Shown here: positions 1 to 6,047 of the stretch, in pieces | Layout: each line of letters begins with the position of its first letter | Numbering within the stretch: the stretch's first letter is position 1 | Origin: Nitrospinaceae bacterium | GTDB taxonomy: Bacteria > Nitrospinota > Nitrospinia > Nitrospinales > VA-1 | NCBI GenBank assembly: GCA_029261675.1 | Contig: JAJDBA010000342.1 | Location: 1 to 9,847, forward strand | Length of the DNA stretch: 9,847 bases | Direction of reading: 5' to 3' | Position numbers and translations under genes: made by a program | Notes under the pieces: model-generated | What the model saw: the letters and a program-made list of their open reading frames with translations, nothing else | What the model was told of the DNA's origin: nothing | The model's database searches: none

Positions 1-1035
1 GTCACAAACCGATGCAACATGGGTTGCTCTTTTTGCGGCCTGCCAATTCGAGACGCGAAACTTAAAGATATGAAATTGGATGACATCTTTAACGTACTCG
101 AGCAAATCGCAGGCTACGAGGGAATAGACTTCGTAGCTTTCCATCAATTTGGCGAAACTCTTCTTTTTCCTGACATATGGAAATGTATAGACCGTTGCCG
201 TGAATTGGGCTTGAAGTCCCAAATCATTACGAATGGGCTTTTGTTGACGGAAAAAAATATCAATCTTCTGTTAGAACACCCTCCTAATTTATTTCGAATT
301 TCCGCGCAGTCTATCCATCCCGAACATCACAAGTCCATGCGGGGGATCGAGGTGGAATTCGAAATTTATATCAACCGAGTAGCTGATTGTATAGCCAAGC
401 TTATCGACACAGACCACGGCATGGAAGAGGTTCGAACAGATTTGGCCGTTAATGATGATAGGTATCTTGGTATTAAAGGCGCTGGAAAATATTTAAAAGA
501 ACTATTAGGAATTTCAGAGCCAGGCGATCCAACTATTTTTTCAGAGACCCCTCAATCGGTAAAACCCTACTTGGTGCAATTTTTAAAATTGATTGAAAGC
601 AAATCAGTTTCGTTTGAGTATAAGGAAGATCATCTTGAGGACTGTCTAAAAAAATATTGTTCCCCCGATAACGCCTGCGGATGGGAAACAGCTTATAAAT
701 TTAATGATAATAATCAGATCAGTTATAAAATATTTCATAATGGTCGCCGGTTCGACCAATATTTCCCTGTGGATAAAGCCAAGTGCGGCACAGAAATCAT
801 TGGTATCCTCGCCGATGGAACCGTCACTTGTTGTTGCATTGACTATGACGGATTAACGGACTTAGGAAATATTTTCTCAAAGGATTTATATACCATCTTA
901 AATCAAAACAGAGAGATCATTGAGGGACTGCATAATACAGGGGATCTGCATTTTGATATATGTAAGCGGTGTATGGGGTCACCTGCGAAATCTGGAGCTT
1001 GGATTAAAAATATTTTCAATCATATTAGATTTTAG
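1..1035 (+). CDS. Radical SAM protein with SPASM-like C-terminus (5' partial)
   Basis: The reading frame is open from base 1, so the gene begins outside the window; the first ATG (base 19) lies inside the iron-sulfur motif and cannot be the start. Counting visible residues from base 1, Cys5, Cys9 and Cys12 form the CxxxCxxC motif (RCNMGCSFCG) that binds the SAM-cleaving 4Fe-4S cluster. A segment reading FGETLL at about residues 50-55 sits where the family usually has its GGEP-type SAM-contact loop. The C-terminus has Cys262, three adjacent cysteines at 277-279, a GNI segment near 289-291 and CKRC at 321-324, the layout of a SPASM or SPASM-like domain carrying auxiliary cluster(s). Known SPASM enzymes modify peptides or proteins, sugars or alcohol groups; the substrate here cannot be read from sequence. 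The gene points toward the FkbM methyltransferase but a 393-base gap separates them. Family call secure, substrate unknown. Confidence 0.9.
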   Translation, partial: VTNRCNMGCSFCGLPIRDAKLKDMKLDDIFNVLEQIAGYEGIDFVAFHQFGETLLFPDIWKCIDRCRELGLKSQIITNGLLLTEKNINLLLEHPPNLFRISAQSIHPEHHKSMRGIEVEFEIYINRVADCIAKLIDTDHGMEEVRTDLAVNDDRYLGIKGAGKYLKELLGISEPGDPTIFSETPQSVKPYLVQFLKLIESKSVSFEYKEDHLEDCLKKYCSPDNACGWETAYKFNDNNQISYKIFHNGRRFDQYFPVDKAKCGTEIIGILADGTVTCCCIDYDGLTDLGNIFSKDLYTILNQNREIIEGLHNTGDLHFDICKRCMGSPAKSGAWIKNIFNHIRF

Positions 1036-1428
1036 CCTCTCCTCGGGCGAAAATTTCTTGGTGGATTTTACAGCTCTATTTCTTTCTAAACACTAGAATT
1101 GGAATGTGGCTTCCAAAAAGTCCTTACTAAATAACAAAACAGCCTCCCAAGGGTATCTCCCAAAAAAAGTATATTCATTTTGACTCAGAAACTCATACAT
1201 AGTTTTTTTACAACTAGAAAACTGGGTCATCACTTAATTATTTTCAGCTAAACAATTTTACTACGAAGTAAAATAGAAAAATTTATTCTAAAAATTTTAA
1301 ACAAATTTATGTTTTAATAACAATAAGTTGAGTGGGGGATATAAATGTGTTTAGTTGAAGCAAGTATATTTGTCAAAAACATATGACACCAGAATAAGTG
1401 ATTAAACTACGAGGAATTAAAGGCTGAG
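1036..1428. other. Gap between radical SAM and FkbM genes
   Basis: No intact gene is visible. The centre holds the TylF-type remnant (about 1127-1276), followed by very A+T-rich sequence. A perfect 8-base inverted repeat (ATTTTACT, loop ACGA, AGTAAAAT) lies at 1255-1274; it lacks a following T-run, so it is not a good terminator on either strand. I see no convincing -35/-10 pair for the FkbM gene, although A+T-rich -10-like boxes are abundant. Confidence 0.6.
1127..1276 (-). pseudogene. Decayed 3' remnant of a TylF-type methyltransferase
   Basis: Read on the minus strand, this stretch matches the end of the intact TylF-like gene at 2696-3490. Frame pieces give ...CKKTMYEFLSQNEYTFF, then after restoring one A the frame gives WEIPLGGCFVI and a stop; the intact gene reads CKRAVDEFLKRNKVTFF and YEMPAGGCFIIK. 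The break is a run of 7 A at 1162-1168 where the intact gene has 8 A at 2734-2741. Further upstream the Asp-Asp of the DDYG motif (GATGAC at 1226-1231, minus strand) is present but about 13 bases after it are missing, and an in-frame stop precedes it. Bases 1097-1166 align without gaps to 2669-2738, about 54 of 70 identical by eye. Homology may continue weakly to about 1330 but is too A+T-rich to follow. The gene is dead: frameshift, deletion and missing N-terminal two-thirds. Confidence 0.75.
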
Positions 1429-2337
1429 ATGGAGATACATTTTAAAGACGCAATAAAATATTTTCTTACTTTGTTACCTAAAATATTGTTCGGTGCCTAT
1501 TCACTTTATGAGTCCATGGTTGCTCTAGTGCTGTCGAAAGTATTCGCTTATAGACTCAGAGAGATTTTTATCAATAAAGTGAATAGCGAAACACAAGAGG
1601 TGAGGCACAAAACAGCATCAGATGTGGTTCAATTTAAACTTCACACTCCCAATAGTGTATGCGCAATGCGGCACAACTCTTTTTCTGACAAAGAACCTGA
1701 AATGTTTGAGTGGATAGAAGAATATGGCGGACAAGGAGCACTTTATGATATCGGCGCCAATATAGGTATTTATTCGCTCTATTACGCCAAATCCCAACCT
1801 GGCAATGTATATAGTTTTGAGCCATCTGCATTCAACTTACGCCAGTTAGCGAAAAATGTGAGTATAAATTCACTATCTAATAAAATTACCATCATTTCGA
1901 CTCCTTTGTCTGACAAAACAGGGGTCTCAACATTTATAAACTCGAACGTTGACGAAGGTGGTGCACTAAACGCCTTCGGTGTGAATTATGGACACGATGG
2001 CGAACCAATACACAGTGTTGTCGAATATAGCGTAATAGGGTTTTCTTTAGACGACCTAAAAAATACAGGAGTAATAATCGAGCCTCCAAGTCTTATTAAG
2101 ATAGATGTAGATGGGATTGAACACTTGATTTTAAGCGGCGCAACTAAAACTTTATCAGCAGATACTTGTAAATCTATTTATATCGAAGTGAATGATGATT
2201 TCGATGAACAATCTTCCAATGTCCGTAGATTACTGGAGACAGCTGGCTTTACGTTAAAAGAAAAACGTCACGCAGAAATGTTCGACAACAACGAGCAAAT
2301 GGGGCGTACCTTTAACCAAATATGGGTAAAGGAATAA
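1429..2337 (+). CDS. FkbM-family SAM-dependent methyltransferase
   Basis: This 302-residue protein is complete. SAM-binding motif I is YDIGANIGIY at residues 106-115, the acidic residue that usually holds the SAM ribose is Glu131 (SFEPS), and the FkbM signature IKIDVDGIEH is at 223-232; the C-terminus (NQIWV) fits the family. FkbM proteins are mostly O-methyltransferases acting on sugar hydroxyls of polysaccharides, antibiotics or glycolipids, and are frequent in O-antigen, capsule and flagellin-glycan loci. The first 100 or so residues form an N-terminal extension with a moderately hydrophobic stretch (about 11-40) that could lie against a membrane. The ATG at 1429 is preceded by AAAGG at 1419-1423, a reasonable ribosome site at 5 bases. 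The gene stands alone on its strand, with a dead and a live TylF-type gene on either side in the opposite orientation. Family call secure, acceptor unknown. Confidence 0.93.
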   Translation: MEIHFKDAIKYFLTLLPKILFGAYSLYESMVALVLSKVFAYRLREIFINKVNSETQEVRHKTASDVVQFKLHTPNSVCAMRHNSFSDKEPEMFEWIEEYGGQGALYDIGANIGIYSLYYAKSQPGNVYSFEPSAFNLRQLAKNVSINSLSNKITIISTPLSDKTGVSTFINSNVDEGGALNAFGVNYGHDGEPIHSVVEYSVIGFSLDDLKNTGVIIEPPSLIKIDVDGIEHLILSGATKTLSADTCKSIYIEVNDDFDEQSSNVRRLLETAGFTLKEKRHAEMFDNNEQMGRTFNQIWVKE

Positions 2338-2695
2338 GAATACTACACTTTTTCACATTGCATCACCATTTGCGTAAAAGATATCACTTAACAATGCTGG
2401 TTTTTGCATCAGTACCATCATAGCGTTATTAGTTTTGAAAAGAAAAGCATCTGAACAGCGCATCACCATATAAGTCAGTCGTTTTCTGCTTAGAATAAAA
2501 ATAATGCATATAAATGCAAAGAAGTAACGCAGAAACGCACATCAGCCAGACATATCGTTGCAAACTAACTCTTATTTTAGTACTTGTGATGCGAGTGGCT
2601 ATACTGCTTGCTGGTCAGCTACAAAGTCGGCGGATATCTCTGGGCAAATGCATCTTTATAGCTCATAAAATTGGAATATCTCTTCCTAAAAGTCC
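2338..2695. other. Gap between FkbM and TylF-like genes, no supported gene
   Basis: The two flanking genes converge here. The longest frames are short and have no ribosome site or recognisable motif. An exact 10-base direct repeat (GCATCACCAT) occurs at 2360-2369 and 2460-2469, 100 bases apart, probably by chance. A short coding-like frame ending near 2664 (+) has no start codon. I see no clear bidirectional terminator apart from the weak hairpin at 2671-2688. Confidence 0.5.
2671..2688 (-). terminator. Weak hairpin after the TylF-like gene
   Basis: Just past the stop codon (minus strand) the sequence TAGGAA, loop GAGATA, TTCCAA can form a short stem with one mismatch and is followed by AATTTTAT, a poor T-run. 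The same hairpin, with a perfect 6-base stem (TTGGAA/TTCCAA), lies at 1099-1116 after the dead copy. Its position suits a 3'-end signal, but the stem is short and the call is tentative. Confidence 0.3.
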
Positions 2696-3490
2696 TTACT
2701 TAATGATAAAACAACCACCAGCTGGCATCTCATAAAAAAAAGTAACTTTATTTCTTTTTAGAAACTCATCCACAGCCCTTTTGCAACCAGGAAACTTCAT
2801 AAATCCATAGTCATCTATTACAATGCTCCCCTTTTCAACCACACGTGGGTAAAAAAATTCCAAGCTATCTAGAGTGGGCTCATAGAGATCAACATCTATG
2901 TGGACAAAGAAAAAAATTTGATCTTTGACTTCTTCAAATCTGTCAGGTATCCACCCTTTATAAAGTTTAACAAAATCAAATTTTTCGAGGGCTTTACCTA
3001 CATCCTCCTCAAGTGAGGAAAACATCTCTTTTTCCTTGATAGTTTCCTCCGCAGACAGCTGATACTGATCATTTAGATCTTTCGCCGTTTTGTCTGAAAG
3101 ACCTCCCTCAAAAGAATCAAAAATATGAAATTTATTTTGAAAGTTATTCTTTGACAATAATGTTGAGATTATAAATGAAGAATGGCCCTTCCAACAGCCG
3201 CACTCAGCTACGTCTCCATCCAACTTTAAATTTAAAACATGTTCGACAATCTGCTGCAAGCTGTAAAACCTAAGTTGCTTTGAAAAGTTATCGCTCCATC
3301 TCATCTCTACTCGATCCAAGCCTTCAAAATACAAGTCCATTCTTTCATTTGGACTATAAAAATAGGAAAGCTGATTTCGGTCGAAAACTATTGTCTCCTT
3401 ATTATTATCTCTTTTGGAGAATTTTGCATCAATCCCAATGGCCCCAAAAATCAATTCCAATATTTTTCTAATGACCTGTTTAATTTTCAT
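2696..3490 (-). CDS. TylF/macrocin-O-methyltransferase-like protein
   Basis: This 264-residue protein is complete and has the TylF (PF05711-type) motif set: AECGCWKG at residues 95-102 (SAM-binding loop), DSFEG at 125-129, HIDVDLYEPT at 197-206, DDYG at 226-229 and PGCKRAVDEF at 234-243. The Asp residues in the last motifs match the divalent-metal and catalytic sites of TylF and MycF, which O-methylate deoxysugar hydroxyls on macrolides; related proteins are common in glycan loci. The ATG at 3488-3490 is preceded on the minus strand by AAGGTGAAGG about 9-18 bases upstream, a good ribosome site. A run of 8 A at 2734-2741 (sense strand 8 T) lies 13-14 codons before the stop, the point at which the decayed copy is frameshifted. 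The sugar substrate is unknown; the family call is strong. Confidence 0.92.
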   Translation of the reverse strand: MKIKQVIRKILELIFGAIGIDAKFSKRDNNKETIVFDRNQLSYFYSPNERMDLYFEGLDRVEMRWSDNFSKQLRFYSLQQIVEHVLNLKLDGDVAECGCWKGHSSFIISTLLSKNNFQNKFHIFDSFEGGLSDKTAKDLNDQYQLSAEETIKEKEMFSSLEEDVGKALEKFDFVKLYKGWIPDRFEEVKDQIFFFVHIDVDLYEPTLDSLEFFYPRVVEKGSIVIDDYGFMKFPGCKRAVDEFLKRNKVTFFYEMPAGGCFIIK

Positions 3491-3537
3491 TTTGGTCGAA
3501 CCTTCACCTTAATTAAGAGGCAACTGCTGTGAACATT

Positions 3538-3565
3538 TTTATATTTCAGTTATTTTTGTGGACAA
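3538..3565 (-). promoter_or_regulatory. Candidate sigma-70 promoter for the TylF-like gene
   Basis: On the minus strand, TTGTCC (-35, bases 3560-3565) and TATAAA (-10, bases 3538-3543) are separated by 16 bases. Transcription would start near 3531, about 40 bases before the ATG. The -10 box is near consensus and the -35 matches 4 of 6. The gap of 149 bases to the upstream gene leaves room for a separate promoter. Confidence 0.4.
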
Positions 3566-3639
3566 TCCAGGGGTGGCGCGAGGGCTTGCAAAGTTGTTGC
3601 AATAAGCAGAAACAAATCTAACCATCTGGCCTCACATAA

Positions 3640-4473
3640 TCATCCGTGAAACACATCGAAATGAGATTCGTAATATTTTTTTATTATGGGACGCCAGTTA
3701 TAAATACTACTATCATTTTCTATTCTATAAATAGCCCGATTTTCATTATCAAAAGAAATACGCTCCGCTCCGCGTGCAGGAATAATCCTCTTAATACTTT
3801 CGACCTCTTCACCTGAACGGTTAAGACCTCGAACAACAATTTGTTGTTTTTCTGCTATTGGATTAATATAAATCAAATCAAACTGGTTGCAATCTGCCAT
3901 GACAACTTGCGGCCTGTAGGTAAGGGATTGCGAAATAGACCTTCTAACAGTTTGAGGTTTGTCAATCCCTGGCGGTTTCGCCAAAACAAACGCCGAGCCA
4001 TGCACATAGCTCCAAAGTGATGTTCCATCAGAGGGCCTGCGGTAAGCCACAAAACCATGCTCAGTAATACATGAAAAGGGTTCCTCAGATTCTTTTGATT
4101 GATTTGTTTCGTGAAAAAAAGCCATTGTACCGAACCCTGCATTTTCTCCAACAATTTGCTCAACCAAAACAACATGACATTGTAGTGGAGGGATAACTAT
4201 TTTTTTTCTAATCAATTCCTCCCCTTTTTGATTGTAAAACAATATTGTTACGACATCCTCCAGATTTTTTTGGGGGAAAAGAATAGAGGGTAAATTCATA
4301 AGATCGAAACGAGTGCGCCAATTATCGTCACAACACCAAAAAAATAGATCGCTAATAGAATAGTTCAGAGGCATTTCAATATAAACTTTCCCTTTCCAAC
4401 CCAGAGAATTGCGTAGCATTATCCCAGGAGCCGTGTTAGCGATTTTATTTATCAAGGTTCTCAATTTACTCAT
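3640..4473 (-). CDS. Unrecognised two-lobed, probably beta-rich protein
   Basis: I do not recognise this 277-residue protein. It has no signal peptide, membrane segment or known catalytic motif that I can see. Two stretches resemble each other: residues 56-105 (RFDLMNLP ... NQKGEELIRKKIVIPP) and 198-243 (QFDLIYINP ... NRSGEEVESIKRIIPA). Both have FDL, then alternating hydrophobic residues, N-x-x-GEE and an IP turn, suggesting a duplicated beta-sandwich-like unit. Between them is an aromatic, Gly/His-rich segment (FGTMAFFH at 114-121, SLWSYVHGSAF at 152-162). The C-terminus reads NWRPII and HFDVFHG. Its start codon overlaps the end of the upstream gene by 8 bases (ATGAGTAA), so the two are probably translationally coupled and may act together. 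Placement among sugar-modifying methyltransferase genes suggests, but does not show, a role in surface glycan or envelope work. Confidence 0.75.
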   Translation of the reverse strand: MSKLRTLINKIANTAPGIMLRNSLGWKGKVYIEMPLNYSISDLFFWCCDDNWRTRFDLMNLPSILFPQKNLEDVVTILFYNQKGEELIRKKIVIPPLQCHVVLVEQIVGENAGFGTMAFFHETNQSKESEEPFSCITEHGFVAYRRPSDGTSLWSYVHGSAFVLAKPPGIDKPQTVRRSISQSLTYRPQVVMADCNQFDLIYINPIAEKQQIVVRGLNRSGEEVESIKRIIPARGAERISFDNENRAIYRIENDSSIYNWRPIIKKYYESHFDVFHG

Positions 4474-5263
4474 AGCTAAGTGATTTCATCCAATGTTTTC
4501 TTATTTCAGTTATCCTTGGAAATTTAGAATCGCCAAAAATACAAAATTCATTCATTGGATACGAATGCTCAAAACTTAGAAAACGAAAAGAAGGATCGTA
4601 ACTAAAGAAAATAGGTAGAGCTACCATATCCGGAGAATAAAAGCATAATGGGTCCTCCACACTATTTACCAGACCTTCCATATCCACTGTATTGATTGTA
4701 TTTGTTTTCATATCACCTTTTCTTACCACTTCCCCACTGACTAACTTGGAAATAAAATAAGTACAGGTTTTAATTTCAGGGTTAGATGTAATATTAATGG
4801 ATAATACCAATGTGTTAATCCCCTCTTGGGTTTGGATCAGAGGATTAAAAACTAAAAGTGTTCCTTTGGGGATTTTCAACATATTATCTGGATATTCACC
4901 TTGATAACTTACTGCCGTGGTAGGGGAACGGAATTGAAGATTCCCTCTCCAATGAGGATCCGTTTCCATCATAGGATATGCTAAAAGTTTTGGCAATGTA
5001 TCGGGCAAACGCTTCGGGTGCATAAAAATAAAAACACTAGCTCCTTCAGGTATTGCGGGAGGCAAATTTTTCGATTCTATAAAAGCAGTTTTTCCTGGTG
5101 CTATTTCCTGGAATAAAAATAGTTTCCAGACTTCTCCAGTGGAGTACGTTACATAAATAAATTGTTTCTCAGAATTATAGTGCGGCTTTGAAACTGGAGA
5201 GTAATTCGCTAAAGTTAAAGTTGTGCTCAGGGAAAAAATTTTCGGGAGGAAATAGTAATTCAT
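4466..5263 (-). CDS. Unrecognised protein coupled to the downstream gene
   Basis: I do not recognise this 265-residue protein. Alternating hydrophobic residues predict mostly beta strands, with proline/glycine turns (IAPGKTAF about 54-61, NLPPAIPEGASVFIF about 66-80). The C-terminal third has SPDMVALP, then LSFEHSYPMNEF and FGDSKFP. It has no clear signal peptide or membrane span, although residues 5-20 are mildly hydrophobic. The ATG at 5261-5263 has no Shine-Dalgarno sequence on the minus strand (TTTTTTCTTTTTAAA precedes it), so initiation may be weak or depend on an unstructured A+T-rich leader; no better start exists downstream. Its TAA overlaps the ATG of the next gene. It looks like the first gene of a two-gene operon with the 277-residue protein, and both seem to have two beta-rich halves, so distant relatedness is possible. 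Confidence 0.72.
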   Translation of the reverse strand: MNYYFLPKIFSLSTTLTLANYSPVSKPHYNSEKQFIYVTYSTGEVWKLFLFQEIAPGKTAFIESKNLPPAIPEGASVFIFMHPKRLPDTLPKLLAYPMMETDPHWRGNLQFRSPTTAVSYQGEYPDNMLKIPKGTLLVFNPLIQTQEGINTLVLSINITSNPEIKTCTYFISKLVSGEVVRKGDMKTNTINTVDMEGLVNSVEDPLCFYSPDMVALPIFFSYDPSFRFLSFEHSYPMNEFCIFGDSKFPRITEIRKHWMKSLSYE

Positions 5264-5311
5264 TTTAAAAAGAAAAAATGTAAAACATTTGATAAGAATT
5301 GACTTACTTCG

Positions 5312-5341
5312 ATCATATCACTATTATTAAATTTTTAACAA
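5312..5341 (-). promoter_or_regulatory. Candidate sigma-70 promoter for the unknown gene pair
   Basis: On the minus strand, TTGTTA (-35, bases 5336-5341) and TATGAT (-10, bases 5312-5317) are 18 bases apart. Predicted transcription would start near 5305, leaving a leader of about 40 A+T-rich bases before the ATG at 5263. Both boxes are close to consensus, but the region is A+T-rich and chance matches are likely. Confidence 0.4.
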
Positions 5342-5456
5342 AAGAATTAATGGGTCTTTAAATAACCCTCAAAATATTTTATCTGCTAAGGTTGCGAATG
5401 AAACAATTAGTTGAAAAGCCCGCTAACCTATTTGTTATGAATAGTAAGAAATCTTT

Positions 5457-5890
5457 ATGCAAACCGTTCAGAGATTAAAGATAGGAAATGCCGACAAATT
5501 ATTCATTTTTTTTCGTGGATTTGACGGCCTCTCAAATTACTTAGCTTATTGCCTTTAACTACAATTCGGTCAATTGTTATCATCGAGAAATTCGAGAACG
5601 CATCGCTGAATTTTGTGAAACAAGATCCCTTCATAACTGGAAAAAATAAAGCCAGTCAAAGCGTTTTCGGCGCATGGAGGGTTAAAACTTAGGGCCAAAC
5701 CATTTTCATCGGGTTCCTCGATCGAAACGGAAAAGTTGATACTGAAATTGCTCCAGAATCGACTAAAGTGAATCTGCAAGCAATCTGCGAGATATAGTTG
5801 CTCTGCACAGTATCATTATCCGGATGGGTGGCATGTTTAATATGGCCTTTTTGATGTGGATTATGGAAAACATCTTCTTCTCTGATTTAA
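5457..5890. pseudogene. Probable decayed coding region, strand uncertain
   Basis: Several frames in this stretch read like protein but none is intact. On the plus strand, an ATG at 5457 opens a 33-codon frame (MQTVQRLKIGNADKLFIFF...) stopping at 5558. A second frame, open from about 5520, runs to a TAG near 5697 and continues at once with GQTIFIGFLDRNGKVDTEI and beyond to about 5800. On the minus strand, an 82-codon open stretch ends at 5570 (LALSFNPPCAENALTGF within it) with only a TTG as possible start; a further coding-like piece (IREEDVFHNPHQ ...) lies in another frame at about 5750-5890. The minus reading is rich in Phe and Ser, typical of antisense shadows, so I lean to a dead plus-strand gene, without family assignment. 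Confidence 0.35.
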
Positions 5891-6036
5891 AGCTCCAAAC
5901 AAAGAAATTTTTTTAAGGTGACCTCATGGTTTTTGTTTATAAACTATAGGTAGTAAATTGGATCTGGTCAGCTTAAAAATAAAGGATTCTCTGGCTATCG
6001 ATTCTTATCCAGATTCTAACTGTAATTGATATTTTT

Positions 6037-6045
6037 GGAGGTGAT
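6037..6045 (+). promoter_or_regulatory. Consensus Shine-Dalgarno site
   Basis: GGAGGTGAT is fully complementary to the usual 16S rRNA 3' end, and the GGAGG core is 6 bases from the ATG at 6048. It is far stronger than the site before any other left-hand gene and fixes the start of the methyltransferase. Confidence 0.85.
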
Positions 6046-6047
6046 AA

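Larger units (their letters stand above)
5264..6047. other. 784-base gap between divergent genes
   Basis: This gap separates the minus-strand unknown pair from the plus-strand methyltransferase. It contains the candidate minus-strand promoter at 5312-5341, a stretch of broken coding-like frames (about 5457-5890), and at its right end a strong ribosome site for the next gene. I find no convincing plus-strand promoter boxes, RNA gene or repeat. Confidence 0.5.

Noticed and set aside
1255..1274. Perfect 8-base inverted repeat as a terminator for the radical SAM gene
   Set aside because: It lies about 220 bases past the stop, is almost all A/T and has no following T-run. It may be chance in this A+T-rich stretch.
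2360..2469. Two copies of GCATCACCAT exactly 100 bases apart
   Set aside because: There are only two copies, with no similarity around them and no third unit, so they are not a CRISPR-like or operator array.
2514..2735. A 73-codon plus-strand frame at the end of the TylF-like gene
   Set aside because: It overlaps the antisense 3' end of an intact gene, has no Shine-Dalgarno site and shows no motif.
3584..3601. TTGCAA repeat pair with a 5-base loop after the 277-residue gene
   Set aside because: TTGCAA is itself a palindrome, the stem is short and no T-run follows, so a terminator call is not supported.
5570..5779. A 69-codon minus-strand frame as an intact small gene
   Set aside because: Its only start is TTG without a ribosome site, the open frame extends upstream without any ATG, and its Phe/Ser-rich composition looks antisense. 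It is kept only as part of the decayed region.
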